A stretch of DNA of 64,000 nt from Candidatus Sulfopaludibacter sp. SbA3 (lineage in GTDB: Bacteria > Acidobacteriota > Vicinamibacteria > Vicinamibacterales > UBA2999): positions 124,001-188,000 of the forward strand of contig CAMDNQ010000001.1 of assembly GCA_945903265.1 (NCBI GenBank), written 5' to 3'. The position numbers and the translations under genes were made by a program. Shown in pieces: positions 16,965 through 24,730 of this stretch. Below the pieces are notes generated by a model that saw only the letters and a program-made list of their open reading frames with translations, did no database searches and was not told where the DNA came from. Every line of letters begins with the position of its first letter. Within the stretch, counting starts at the first letter, position 1.

Positions 16965-18734
16965 GTGGCCGTCATCCATCTGCTGCCGACTGACCTCGCC
17001 AATCAGATCGCGGCCGGCGAGGTGGTGGAGCGTCCCGCCTCGGTCATCAAGGAGCTCGTCGAAAACTCCATAGACGCCGGCGCCCGCCGCATCGCCGTCA
17101 CCGTGGAGATGGGTGGAAAGAAGCTGATTCGCGTCGAGGACGACGGCTCCGGCATGGTGCCTGACGACGCGCGGCTGGCGATCGAGCGCCACGCGACGAG
17201 CAAGATCGGCCGGTCCGAGGATCTCGAAGGCATCGCCACTCTCGGTTTCCGCGGCGAAGCGCTGCCGAGTATCGCCTCCGTATCTCATTTCGTTCTGCGG
17301 AGCCGCGCGCGCGGAAGCGAATCCGGCACCGAAGTGCGCGTCAACGGCGGGGCAGTGACGGCGGTGACCGAGGTAGGCATGGCGGAAGGCACCTGCGTCG
17401 AGGTCGCCGATCTCTTCTACAACCTGCCCGCGCGCCGTAAGTTCCTCAAGTCGGACGGCGCCGAGTCCGGCCAGATCTCGCGGATCGTCACGCAGCTCGC
17501 ACTCTGCTATCCCGAAATCGGCTTTACGCTGACGAGCGCCGGCCGCAAGGTCATTCAGTGCCCGCCTGTCTCCTCCCTGCGCGACCGGCTGTATCAGCTC
17601 TACGGGGACCGTGCCGACCTCGTGGAAGTCCGCCGCGACGGCGACATCAAGGTCCTGGGTTACGTCGCAGCGCTCGCCGAGCAGGGCCCGACACGCGGAC
17701 CCCAGAACGTCTTCGTCAATCGCCGCATCGTCAAGGACCGGACGATCGCCCACGCGATCATCGACGCCTACAGCGTCGCGTCGATCAAGGAGCGCAGCCC
17801 GGAGGTCCACCTGTTCATTTCGATGCCGCACACGGCGGTCGACGTGAACGTGCATCCGACGAAGGCGGAGGTCCGGTTCCGCGATCAGTCGCACGTCCAC
17901 GAAGTGATCCGCCGGACGCTCGGAGACGCGCTCGGCCGCGGCCCCGCGCCGCAGCTGCAGCTCGAGCCGCCGAGACCGTACGATGCGCCCGCGACGACAC
18001 TGCCGTTGCCGGCTGGCTATGCGACCACATATCCCAGCCGTTGGACCTCGGAGCCATCGGGCACCCCCGCACCGCCGCACCCCTTCGCACCTTCGCACGA
18101 AGCCTTCGCACCCTCGCCCGATCGCACCCTCGCGCCTTCCGAGGCCGCTCCCGTCATCCGTCCAATGATCGCGTTAGGGCAGTTCCGCGACACGTTCATC
18201 ATCGCCGTCGACGATGAAGGCATCGCGATCGTCGATCAGCATGTGGCGCACGAGCGTGTGCTGTTCGAGCGGATTCTGGAGCGGTTGACGACGGGACGGA
18301 TGGAGAGCCAGCGGCTGCTGGAGCCGATGCTCATCGACGTATCGGCGGCGGCGCGGCAGACGCTGATCGCTCACGCCGCGGATTTCGAGCGCCTGGGATT
18401 CGAGCTGGAGGAGTTCGGCGGTGGCGCCGTGCGCATTGCGGCGTTCCCGGCGCTCCTGACACGCGAGGATTGCGAGGCGGCGGTACGTGCGATGGCACAG
18501 GACCTCGAGGGGCTGGATCGCGGGTCGCGGGTCGAGGACGCGATCAAGCGTATCGCCGCGACGATGGCGTGCCACGCGGCTGTGAAGGCGAACTATCCGC
18601 TCACAGGAGAGAAGATGAGCCACATCCTCGACGAGCTGCGGCGCACCGCGTACTCGACAATCTGCCCCCACGGCCGGCCGGTTATGCTGCGCCTGACCCG
18701 CCGCGAGGTCGAAAAGAACTTCCAGCGGATTTGA
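16965..18734 (+). CDS. mutL: DNA mismatch repair protein MutL
   Basis: GHKL ATPase of about 589 aa from GTG 16965. The N-terminal domain has IAAGEVVERPASVIKELVEN, DDGSGM, RHATSKI and GFRGEALPSIASV. The C-terminal domain keeps the endonuclease motif as DQHVAHERVLFE (Ala to Val at one position), ACHAAVKAN and CPHGRP, so this looks like a nicking-competent MutL rather than the E. coli type. The Pro-rich linker (about residues 345-395) contains an 8-aa repeat made by a DNA octamer repeat, noted separately. A longer frame to TTG 16932 lies in corA and is not used. Confidence 0.95.
   Translation: MAVIHLLPTDLANQIAAGEVVERPASVIKELVENSIDAGARRIAVTVEMGGKKLIRVEDDGSGMVPDDARLAIERHATSKIGRSEDLEGIATLGFRGEALPSIASVSHFVLRSRARGSESGTEVRVNGGAVTAVTEVGMAEGTCVEVADLFYNLPARRKFLKSDGAESGQISRIVTQLALCYPEIGFTLTSAGRKVIQCPPVSSLRDRLYQLYGDRADLVEVRRDGDIKVLGYVAALAEQGPTRGPQNVFVNRRIVKDRTIAHAIIDAYSVASIKERSPEVHLFISMPHTAVDVNVHPTKAEVRFRDQSHVHEVIRRTLGDALGRGPAPQLQLEPPRPYDAPATTLPLPAGYATTYPSRWTSEPSGTPAPPHPFAPSHEAFAPSPDRTLAPSEAAPVIRPMIALGQFRDTFIIAVDDEGIAIVDQHVAHERVLFERILERLTTGRMESQRLLEPMLIDVSAAARQTLIAHAADFERLGFELEEFGGGAVRIAAFPALLTREDCEAAVRAMAQDLEGLDRGSRVEDAIKRIAATMACHAAVKANYPLTGEKMSHILDELRRTAYSTICPHGRPVMLRLTRREVEKNFQRI
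18082..18140 (+). repeat. Octamer tandem repeat (CTTCGCAC) inside mutL
   Basis: Period-8 repeat built on CTTCGCAC/CCTCGCAC with some broken units. It lies in the MutL linker (about residues 373-392) and encodes an 8-residue period, with FAPS or LAPS recurring. The reverse complement of the same octamer occurs in rsmB at 45531-45590. Confidence 0.7.
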
Positions 18735-18759
18735 CACCGGACTGAGCCGCTGTTAGATT
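18731..18759 (+). promoter_or_regulatory. Strong sigma70-type promoter
   Basis: TTGACA at 18731-18736, a 17-bp spacer, then TAGATT at 18754-18759 with TG one base upstream (extended -10). The -35 overlaps the mutL stop codon. Expected transcription start is near 18766, upstream of the protease-like gene. This is the best consensus promoter in the window. Confidence 0.65.
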
Positions 18760-18853
18760 GACGTTGCTCGCAATTCACTGACAACTAAGCGTTTAGCTCA
18801 TCCGCGTGCGGGATACCCGTGTGCGCGATGACGGCAGAGTTTGGAGACTCGCA

Positions 18854-19783
18854 TTGCAGTTGCCCGTCCGCCGACTCATCCTTTACGCCGCTCTCACCCT
18901 GTCGTTGTCGACGCTCGCCTTCAGCCTGGGCAGCTGGACCGCCCAGCAGCGCATGGCGCTGCAGCTGGCGGAAAACGACGTGCGCATCGATGCGCTTCAG
19001 GATGATGTCGCTCGGAGCATTCTTCGCCGGCGCGAGGACGCGGTCGTGCCCTCAGGCACCGACGGACATCGGCAGCCGGACGTGGTGTCGGCCGACGGTT
19101 CCGCACACAGCGCGATTGTGGATGAGGTGAAGCGCCAGCTGCAGGCGGAGATGGGGCTGCTGCCCGTGCAGCTGCTCCGGGAGCGTCGTGAGAGCTTCGT
19201 CGAGCTGAACGCGGTCGATAACTTCGGCAAGACCAGTTACGGCACCGCGGGATATCTGGGTAACGGCTATTTCATTACCGTGAAGCACGGGGTTATTGCG
19301 CTGGATGACACGCAGGAAGGCCGCGAAGCACGCCGCATCGTGTCGGTGACCGTCCGCTACCGGAACCGCGACCTGCCGGTTCAGATCATCGACAGTGGCG
19401 ATGCGAACGTCGAGGTCCACAAGGGGGACTGGGCGATCGTTCGTGCGCGCGGCGAGATCACCCTGCCGCCGCTCACCGTCGACACGTCGTACGGCTTTGA
19501 CTTCGCCGAGCCGATCTTCCGCCTCGGGAACGACTACTCCAAGGGCATCATTCTCAGCACCGGCTACGTGGGCCAGCACATGACCAACGGGCTCGTGACC
19601 TGTCTGACAGACGGGCATCCGGGTGTGTCCGGCGGCGGAGTGCTGGGACAGAGCGGCGAACTGGTGGGGATTCCGATCGGACGGATGCAGGGCGATTACC
19701 GGTTCTCGTTCATCCTGCCGGTCCGCGACGAGATGTTCCGCAAGGTTCCAGGACTGCGGGTCGCCTCGGATGAGGCCGACTGA
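18854..19783 (+). CDS. Membrane-anchored trypsin-like serine protease
   Basis: About 309 aa. After a short basic start comes one hydrophobic anchor (LILYAALTLSLSTLAFSLG), then a coiled-coil/linker region, then a chymotrypsin-fold domain. Candidate triad residues are His in ITVKHGV, Asp in KGDWAIVRA and Ser in HPGVSGGGVLG (GxSGG pattern). This suggests a periplasmic protease like S1C enzymes, but there is no PDZ domain. TTG 18854 is chosen because GGAG sits 7 nt upstream; GTG 18806 (325 aa) is possible but lacks a ribosome site. It has its own consensus promoter and is convergent with rarA, whose stop is adjacent. Confidence 0.68.
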   Translation: MQLPVRRLILYAALTLSLSTLAFSLGSWTAQQRMALQLAENDVRIDALQDDVARSILRRREDAVVPSGTDGHRQPDVVSADGSAHSAIVDEVKRQLQAEMGLLPVQLLRERRESFVELNAVDNFGKTSYGTAGYLGNGYFITVKHGVIALDDTQEGREARRIVSVTVRYRNRDLPVQIIDSGDANVEVHKGDWAIVRARGEITLPPLTVDTSYGFDFAEPIFRLGNDYSKGIILSTGYVGQHMTNGLVTCLTDGHPGVSGGGVLGQSGELVGIPIGRMQGDYRFSFILPVRDEMFRKVPGLRVASDEAD

Positions 19784-21145
19784 TTACCCGTCGCGGCGCT
19801 TCTTCTTGAGCGCCTCCCACCCATCGAGGCGCCGTTTAATTTCCTTTTCAAACCCCCGCTCCGTCGGCGTGTAGTACTTCCGGCCCGCGAGCGAATCCGG
19901 CAGGCAGGACATGTCGGCGACCGCATCCGGTGCGTCGTGCGCGTATTGGTAGCCCTTCCCGTATTCCAGCTGTTTCATGAGCCTGGTCGGCGCGTTCCGC
20001 AGGTGGAGCGGCACCGGATCCGCCGCCTGCTGGTGTGCGTCGGCTGACGCCGCGCCATACGCGGTGTAGACGGCGTTGCTCTTCGGTGCGGTGGCGAGAT
20101 AGATGGCCGCCTGCGCGAGCGCGTTATTGCCCTCGGGCATCCCGATGAAATGGGCTGCATCCTTCGCGGCGATGGCCACCGTCAGCGCCTGCGGATCGGC
20201 GTTGCCGACGTCCTCCGACGCGAATCGGACAAGCCGGCGCGCGACATACATCGGGTCCTCGCCGGCCTCCAGCATCCGCGCCAGCCAGTACACCGCCGCG
20301 TCCGGATCGCTGTTGCGCATCGACTTGTGCAGCGCCGAAATGAGGTTGTAATGCTCCTCGCCGCCCTTGTCGTACAGGAGGGCGCGCCGCTTGATCATCT
20401 CCTCGAGCTGCTGGAGTCCGAGTTGACGCGTCCCGCGCTCGTCAAACGGGGCGGACCCCGCCGAGAACTCGAGCAGGTTGATGGCCGATCGCGCATCGCC
20501 ATTTGCAAAGCTTGCGATCGCGGTGATCGCCTCATCGGCGACGACCAGCGGTTCGTCGCCCAGTCCATGCTCACGGTCGGTCACCGCCCGGCGCAGGATG
20601 GTCTCGATGTCTGCGGAGCTCAGCGGCTGGAGGACGAATACCTTCGATCGGGAGAGCAGAGCCGCGTTGACTTCGAACGACGGGTTCTCGGTCGTGGCGC
20701 CAATCAGGACGATGTCGCCGGCCTCCACGCGGGGGAGGAACGCGTCCTGCTGCGCCTTGTTGAAGCGATGGATTTCGTCCACGAACAGGATGGTGCGCCG
20801 GCCGGAGCGCCGCCGCCGCATTTCGGCAGCCGCCATCACTTCGCGAATCTCCTTGATGCTCGACAGGACGGCGCTGAACTGGACGAAATGCGCGCGCGTC
20901 ATGTCGGCAATCAGGCGGGCGAGCGTGGTTTTCCCGGTGCCGGGCGGACCCCAGAAGATGATGGACTGGACCAGGTCACGTTCGATCGCTTCCCGCAGAG
21001 GCTTGCCCGGCGCCAAAATGTGCGCCTGGCCCACGACGTCGTCCAGCGTGCGCGGCCGCATGCGTTCGGCGAGCGGGGTCCCGCTGGATGGCGAGTGGCC
21101 CGGCTCCCCGCCAAGCTCGTCATCGTCGAAGAGCGAATCTGTCAC
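19784..21145 (-). CDS. rarA: Replication-associated recombination protein A (AAA+ ATPase)
   Basis: MgsA/RarA/WRNIP1-family AAA+ ATPase of 453 aa, active at stalled replication forks. The opening PLAERMRPRTLDDVVGQAHI is typical. Walker A is GPPGTGKTTLAR, Walker B/sensor is FVDEIHRFNKAQQDAFLP, and GATTENPSFEVNAALLSRS contains sensor 1 and the Arg finger region. The C-terminal tetramerisation domain includes RRALLYDKGGEEHYNLISA. The start is GTG 21145, sharing GTGA with the stop of the upstream methyltransferase gene, so the pair forms an operon. Confidence 0.95.
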   Translation of the reverse strand: MTDSLFDDDELGGEPGHSPSSGTPLAERMRPRTLDDVVGQAHILAPGKPLREAIERDLVQSIIFWGPPGTGKTTLARLIADMTRAHFVQFSAVLSSIKEIREVMAAAEMRRRRSGRRTILFVDEIHRFNKAQQDAFLPRVEAGDIVLIGATTENPSFEVNAALLSRSKVFVLQPLSSADIETILRRAVTDREHGLGDEPLVVADEAITAIASFANGDARSAINLLEFSAGSAPFDERGTRQLGLQQLEEMIKRRALLYDKGGEEHYNLISALHKSMRNSDPDAAVYWLARMLEAGEDPMYVARRLVRFASEDVGNADPQALTVAIAAKDAAHFIGMPEGNNALAQAAIYLATAPKSNAVYTAYGAASADAHQQAADPVPLHLRNAPTRLMKQLEYGKGYQYAHDAPDAVADMSCLPDSLAGRKYYTPTERGFEKEIKRRLDGWEALKKKRRDG

Positions 21146-21939
21146 AGGCGCTGCCGCCGTGCAGCGTAAATGAGCACGGCTCCGGCCACCGCGACATTCA
21201 GCGACTCCACGGGCGGCGCCATGGGAATCGTGACAGTCGCGTCAACGTCAGACAGGGTTGCGTCGCTCAGCCCGGCACCCTCACCTCCGAGGAGCAGCAG
21301 CACGCGGCCCCGCCAGTCCACGCTGTCGGGCGATGATCCGCCGCGCGGCGCCGTCGCGACAATCCGCCCGCCGGCCCGGCGCATGGCGGCGATCGCGGTG
21401 TCAGCCGTGAGGCCGTGCGCCACGGGAAGGCGCAGGAGGCTGCCCATGCTGCCGCGCGCTGTTTTCCACGAGAACGCGCTCGCCGATGCGCCGCAGACAA
21501 GCATGCCCGTCGCGCCTCCCGCTTCAGCGGCCCGAATCAGCGATCCAAGGTTTCCGGGATCCTGCACGCCGGCGGCCGCCACGACAAACGCATCAGGCGT
21601 GCGGCAAATCTCGTCGGCCGTCGCCGGCGCCAGGCGGACAATGGCCGCGATGCCGGATGGGGTGCGGACGGGGCTGATGGCACCGAACGCCTGATCACCC
21701 ACGATTGCGACATCGACGCCGACGGCTCGAAGCGACCCGGCGACGCGCGCCTCTTCGGTGTCGCGCTCGCTGTGCGACGAGGTGATCGCGGCGGCTTCGA
21801 ATTCAGCGCCGGCCGCCAGCGCGTCGCGCACCAGATGCGCGCCGTCGAGCAGGAGCCGTGTCCCGTCGGCTGACGGCGCGTTCGCGAGGTCACGGAACGC
21901 CTTGACGAGCGGATGCTGCCGGCTCGAAATCAATGTCAT
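21142..21939 (-). CDS. TrmH/SpoU-family RNA 2'-O-methyltransferase
   Basis: SPOUT methyltransferase of 265 aa. The N-terminal substrate-binding domain (SSRQHPLVKAFRDLA, then LLLDGAHLVRDALAAG) precedes the knotted catalytic domain with motif 1 VQDPGNLGSLIRAAEAGG, GEGAGLSDATL and motif 3 IPMAPPVESLNVAVAGAVLI. It probably methylates 23S rRNA or tRNA; the site cannot be told. ATG 21939 is chosen; the frame upstream to 21957 runs into the ACCACCA repeat, which is intergenic. It is translationally coupled to rarA. Confidence 0.88.
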   Translation of the reverse strand: MTLISSRQHPLVKAFRDLANAPSADGTRLLLDGAHLVRDALAAGAEFEAAAITSSHSERDTEEARVAGSLRAVGVDVAIVGDQAFGAISPVRTPSGIAAIVRLAPATADEICRTPDAFVVAAAGVQDPGNLGSLIRAAEAGGATGMLVCGASASAFSWKTARGSMGSLLRLPVAHGLTADTAIAAMRRAGGRIVATAPRGGSSPDSVDWRGRVLLLLGGEGAGLSDATLSDVDATVTIPMAPPVESLNVAVAGAVLIYAARRQRL

Positions 21940-21942
21940 CGG

Positions 21943-21977
21943 ACCACCAACCACCAACTATCAACCACAAACCATAT
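21943..21977. repeat. Intergenic 7-bp tandem repeat (ACCACCA), copy 1
   Basis: Two exact ACCACCA heptads followed by diverged units (ACTATCA, ACCACAA, ACCATAT) in the 56-bp gap between the divergent methyltransferase and greA starts. The same heptad occurs at 24705-24725 and 49520-49554. Confidence 0.75.
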
Positions 21978-21995
21978 GCTAAAGTCAGTTTTCCG

Positions 21996-22463
21996 ATGAA
22001 GGAACGCATCCTCAAGCGTTTTTACGACGAGATTGCGGGGCTCGAGCGCGAGCTGAAGGTCGATCTTCCCAGGGAGATCCAGCGCGCTCGGGAGCTGGGC
22101 GATCTCCGTGAGAACGCCGAGTACAAGGCAGCCAAGGACCGGCAGACGATCGTGAACTCGCAGATCGCGATGTTGAAGAAGCGCGTCGGCGAGATCTCGA
22201 TGATCAACCTGGATCGCATCCCGCACGATCGCGCGGGGTTCGGTTCGACGGTTCACCTGCACGACGAGCATGGCGACACGGTTGTGTATCAGCTCGTGAT
22301 GCCCGAGGATGCCGACGCCGACAAGGGCATGATCTCCACCTCGTCTCCGATCGGCCGCGCCATCCTCAACAAAGAGGTCGGCGACGAGGTCAAGGTCGTC
22401 ACCCCGAACGGTCCGCGCCGCTTCGAGCTCATCAAGGTCATCACCATCCACGATCTCGAGTAG
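21996..22463 (+). CDS. greA: Transcription elongation factor GreA
   Basis: Transcript-cleavage factor of 155 aa. The N-terminal coiled coil that enters the RNA polymerase secondary channel carries the acidic tip in GDLRENAEYKAAKDRQ. The C-terminal FKBP-like domain includes STSSPIGRAILNKEVGDEV. ATG 21996 gives the normal length; the frame upstream is the heptad repeat. It is followed after 2 bp by the patatin-like gene, so they are probably co-transcribed. Confidence 0.95.
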   Translation: MKERILKRFYDEIAGLERELKVDLPREIQRARELGDLRENAEYKAAKDRQTIVNSQIAMLKKRVGEISMINLDRIPHDRAGFGSTVHLHDEHGDTVVYQLVMPEDADADKGMISTSSPIGRAILNKEVGDEVKVVTPNGPRRFELIKVITIHDLE

Positions 22464-22465
22464 GC

Positions 22466-23602
22466 GTGCAGCCCTATTCTCCTGAGCGTCGAACCGCGCT
22501 GGTGTTCTGCGGCACCGGCGCGCATGGCGCCTATCACGCAGGTGTGCTCCGCGCTCTGCAGGAAGCGGGCGTCAAGATCGACATCGTGGCCGGGCATGGC
22601 GCCGGCGCGGCGGCGGCGGCACTCGCCGCTATCGACGGCGGCGCGCAGCTCTGGGACGACAACGGCATCTGGCGGGCCGCCGGCGTGCGCCAGTTCTACC
22701 GCTGGAGATGGCCGTGGCCGGCCGGAACAGCGGGACGCCGGCGCGCCAGCGGATCGGGTCTCTGGCGACTGCTCGGCGCACCCATTGATGCCACTCGCGT
22801 TCGCGCGGCCTTCGAGGCGGCGCTCTGGAAGCTGCTGCGTGGAGGGGATCCGGCGGCGCTGTCCACGAGCGCCGCTCTGGGCCGGCGGTACGCCGAAGTG
22901 CTGTCGGAGAGTCTGGGACAGCCCGGATTCCGGGAGCTGATGATTGTCGCCACCGACCTCGACTCGCATCGCGACGTGGTGGGCGCGTTGCTGCGCGAAC
23001 CGTATCGCCGCGAGTTTTGCGCCGCGCGGCCAGGAACTGAGCGGCGGTCGGAAGCGCTGGATCTCGCCGGCGCCGGGGCCGAGCACACGTTCGATCTCGT
23101 GGGCGCCGCGCTGACACCGCCGCTCGTCTGCGATCCGTATCCGCTGTCGTTCAGCATCGAGAGCTACTGGCGGGGGGAAACGCATCGTCTGTGCGATCGC
23201 CCTGGCGCCTCCATTCGTCTGCTCGAAGAGCTGGCCGCGGCCGGCGTCTCGCAGGCCATTCTCGTCAGCGGCGTCGCGGCGCCGCAGGTGCCGCATCGAC
23301 TCCGCGCCCTGAGGCTCGAGCTGCGGCATCGGCTGGGCGATTTTCTCGCCGCGGCCGAATCGGCATCGCTGCGCGATGCGGCCGAGATGTCTCGCCTGCG
23401 GTTCGATTCGGTCTATCTGATTTCGCCCTCCCATAACCCGGTAGGCCCGTTCGATTTCGACGGCGCCTATGACGAGGCGTCCGACCGGCGTCAGGATCTC
23501 GGCGAGGTCATGAGCCGGGCCTATGAGGATGCGTATCACCAGTTCATCGAGCCGGTTGTGGGCGCCAGCGGTGAGCGCCTGGCGCAGGTACAGGACCTCT
23601 GA
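22466..23602 (+). CDS. Patatin-like protein, catalytic serine missing
   Basis: 378 aa with the start of a patatin/RssA-like fold: an oxyanion-loop region FCGTGAHGAYHAGVLRALQE, then the nucleophile elbow. The elbow reads GHGAG (residues 43-47) instead of GxSxG, so the Ser is Gly (codon GGC, one base from AGC). The region that should hold the DG[GA] catalytic Asp reads CDRPGAS. The C-terminal part has a conserved-looking SHNPVGPFDFDGAYDEASDR block. I infer a non-hydrolytic relative, possibly a regulatory or lipid-binding protein. GTG start. Its stop overlaps the next gene by 1 bp. Confidence 0.75.
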   Translation: MQPYSPERRTALVFCGTGAHGAYHAGVLRALQEAGVKIDIVAGHGAGAAAAALAAIDGGAQLWDDNGIWRAAGVRQFYRWRWPWPAGTAGRRRASGSGLWRLLGAPIDATRVRAAFEAALWKLLRGGDPAALSTSAALGRRYAEVLSESLGQPGFRELMIVATDLDSHRDVVGALLREPYRREFCAARPGTERRSEALDLAGAGAEHTFDLVGAALTPPLVCDPYPLSFSIESYWRGETHRLCDRPGASIRLLEELAAAGVSQAILVSGVAAPQVPHRLRALRLELRHRLGDFLAAAESASLRDAAEMSRLRFDSVYLISPSHNPVGPFDFDGAYDEASDRRQDLGEVMSRAYEDAYHQFIEPVVGASGERLAQVQDL

Positions 23603-24705
23603 TGCATCGCGACACCGAGATCGTCCATGCCGGCTTCCGGAAAAACACGGAAGCCGGAAGCTTTCTGGCCGGCCCCCAGTTTTCATCGACCTACACGACG
23701 CCAGGCCAGCCTGCGGAGCACGAGCTGACGTACGGACGCTTTCACAATCCCACCTGGACCGCGTGGGAGTCGGCGCTCGGGCTGCTCGAGGGCGGGCATG
23801 CCGTGGCCTACGCGTCCGGGATGGCTGCCGTTGCCGCGGTGCTTGGCGTGACAGTAAAACCCGGCGAGACCGTTGTCCTGCCCGCCGATTCGTACTACGC
23901 GGTGCGCCGGCTTGCCTCCACATGGCTGGAGCCGATGGGCATCACGATCCGCCTGGCGCCAACACGCGACAGCGCCGCGCTGGGCGCACTCGATGGCGCC
24001 AAGATGGTGTGGCTGGAAACGCCGAGCAATCCGCTGCTGGACGTGTGCGACATTCGCGCGATTGCCGACGCCGCCTGCGCAAAGGGCGTTCTCGTCGTCG
24101 TCGACAACACCACGGCGACTCCGTATCTGCAGCAGCCGCTCGCCCTCGGCGCGACGTACGTCGTCGCGTCGGACACGAAAGCCATCAGCGGCCACAGCGA
24201 CGTGATCCTCGGCCATGTGGCTACGGCAGACGCCGAGCGGGCAGAGGCGTTGCGGGCGTGGCGGACGCATCACGGGGCGATTCCCGGGCCGATGGAGGTG
24301 TGGCTTGCACACCGGTCGTTGCCGACGCTCCCGGTGCGGCTCACGCGGCAGTGTGCGACAGCGGGCAGCCTCGCGGCGGCGCTTGCGGCCAATCGAACGG
24401 TGTCCGCGGTCCACTATCCCGGGCTGGCCACGCACCCCGGGCACGCGATCGCGAAAAAGCAGATGACGGGCTTTGGCAGCCTCGTCAGCTTCGACCTCGG
24501 CACCCGCGAGCGTGCTGACACGTTCCTCGGCGCGCTCTCCCTCGTCAGGCAGGCGACGAGCTTCGGCGGCGTGCATTCGATGGCGGAGCGGCGCGCGCGG
24601 TGGGGCAGTGACGCGGTGGGCGAGGGGTTTATCCGCTTCAGCGTCGGCTGCGAAGCCTCAGAGGACATCCTCGCGGACGTCGAAGCCGGTTTAGGACGGC
24701 TTTAA
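23602..24705 (+). CDS. Trans-sulfuration family PLP-dependent enzyme
   Basis: Fold-type I PLP enzyme of 367 aa of the Cys/Met metabolism family (cystathionine gamma-synthase/beta-lyase/gamma-lyase). Marks are YGRFHNPTWTAWESALGLLE, the ring-stacking region YASGMAAVAAVL, WLETPSNPLLDVCDI, VVDNTTATP and the PLP lysine in SDTKAISGHSDV. The C-terminus has FGGVHSMAERRARWG and FIRFSVGCE. It is a little shorter than typical members (about 380-400 aa). Which sulfur reaction it performs is unclear. ATG 23602 overlaps the previous stop. It ends at the ACCACCA repeat. Confidence 0.88.
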   Translation: MHRDTEIVHAGFRKNTEAGSFLAGPQFSSTYTTPGQPAEHELTYGRFHNPTWTAWESALGLLEGGHAVAYASGMAAVAAVLGVTVKPGETVVLPADSYYAVRRLASTWLEPMGITIRLAPTRDSAALGALDGAKMVWLETPSNPLLDVCDIRAIADAACAKGVLVVVDNTTATPYLQQPLALGATYVVASDTKAISGHSDVILGHVATADAERAEALRAWRTHHGAIPGPMEVWLAHRSLPTLPVRLTRQCATAGSLAAALAANRTVSAVHYPGLATHPGHAIAKKQMTGFGSLVSFDLGTRERADTFLGALSLVRQATSFGGVHSMAERRARWGSDAVGEGFIRFSVGCEASEDILADVEAGLGRL

Positions 24706-24725
24706 CTACCAACCACCAACCACCA
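24705..24725. repeat. Intergenic 7-bp tandem repeat (ACCACCA), copy 2
   Basis: ACTACCA followed by two exact ACCACCA heptads, filling most of the 25-bp gap between two convergent genes. The first heptad touches the stop codon of the PLP-enzyme gene. Confidence 0.7.
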
Positions 24726-24730
24726 GCCGA

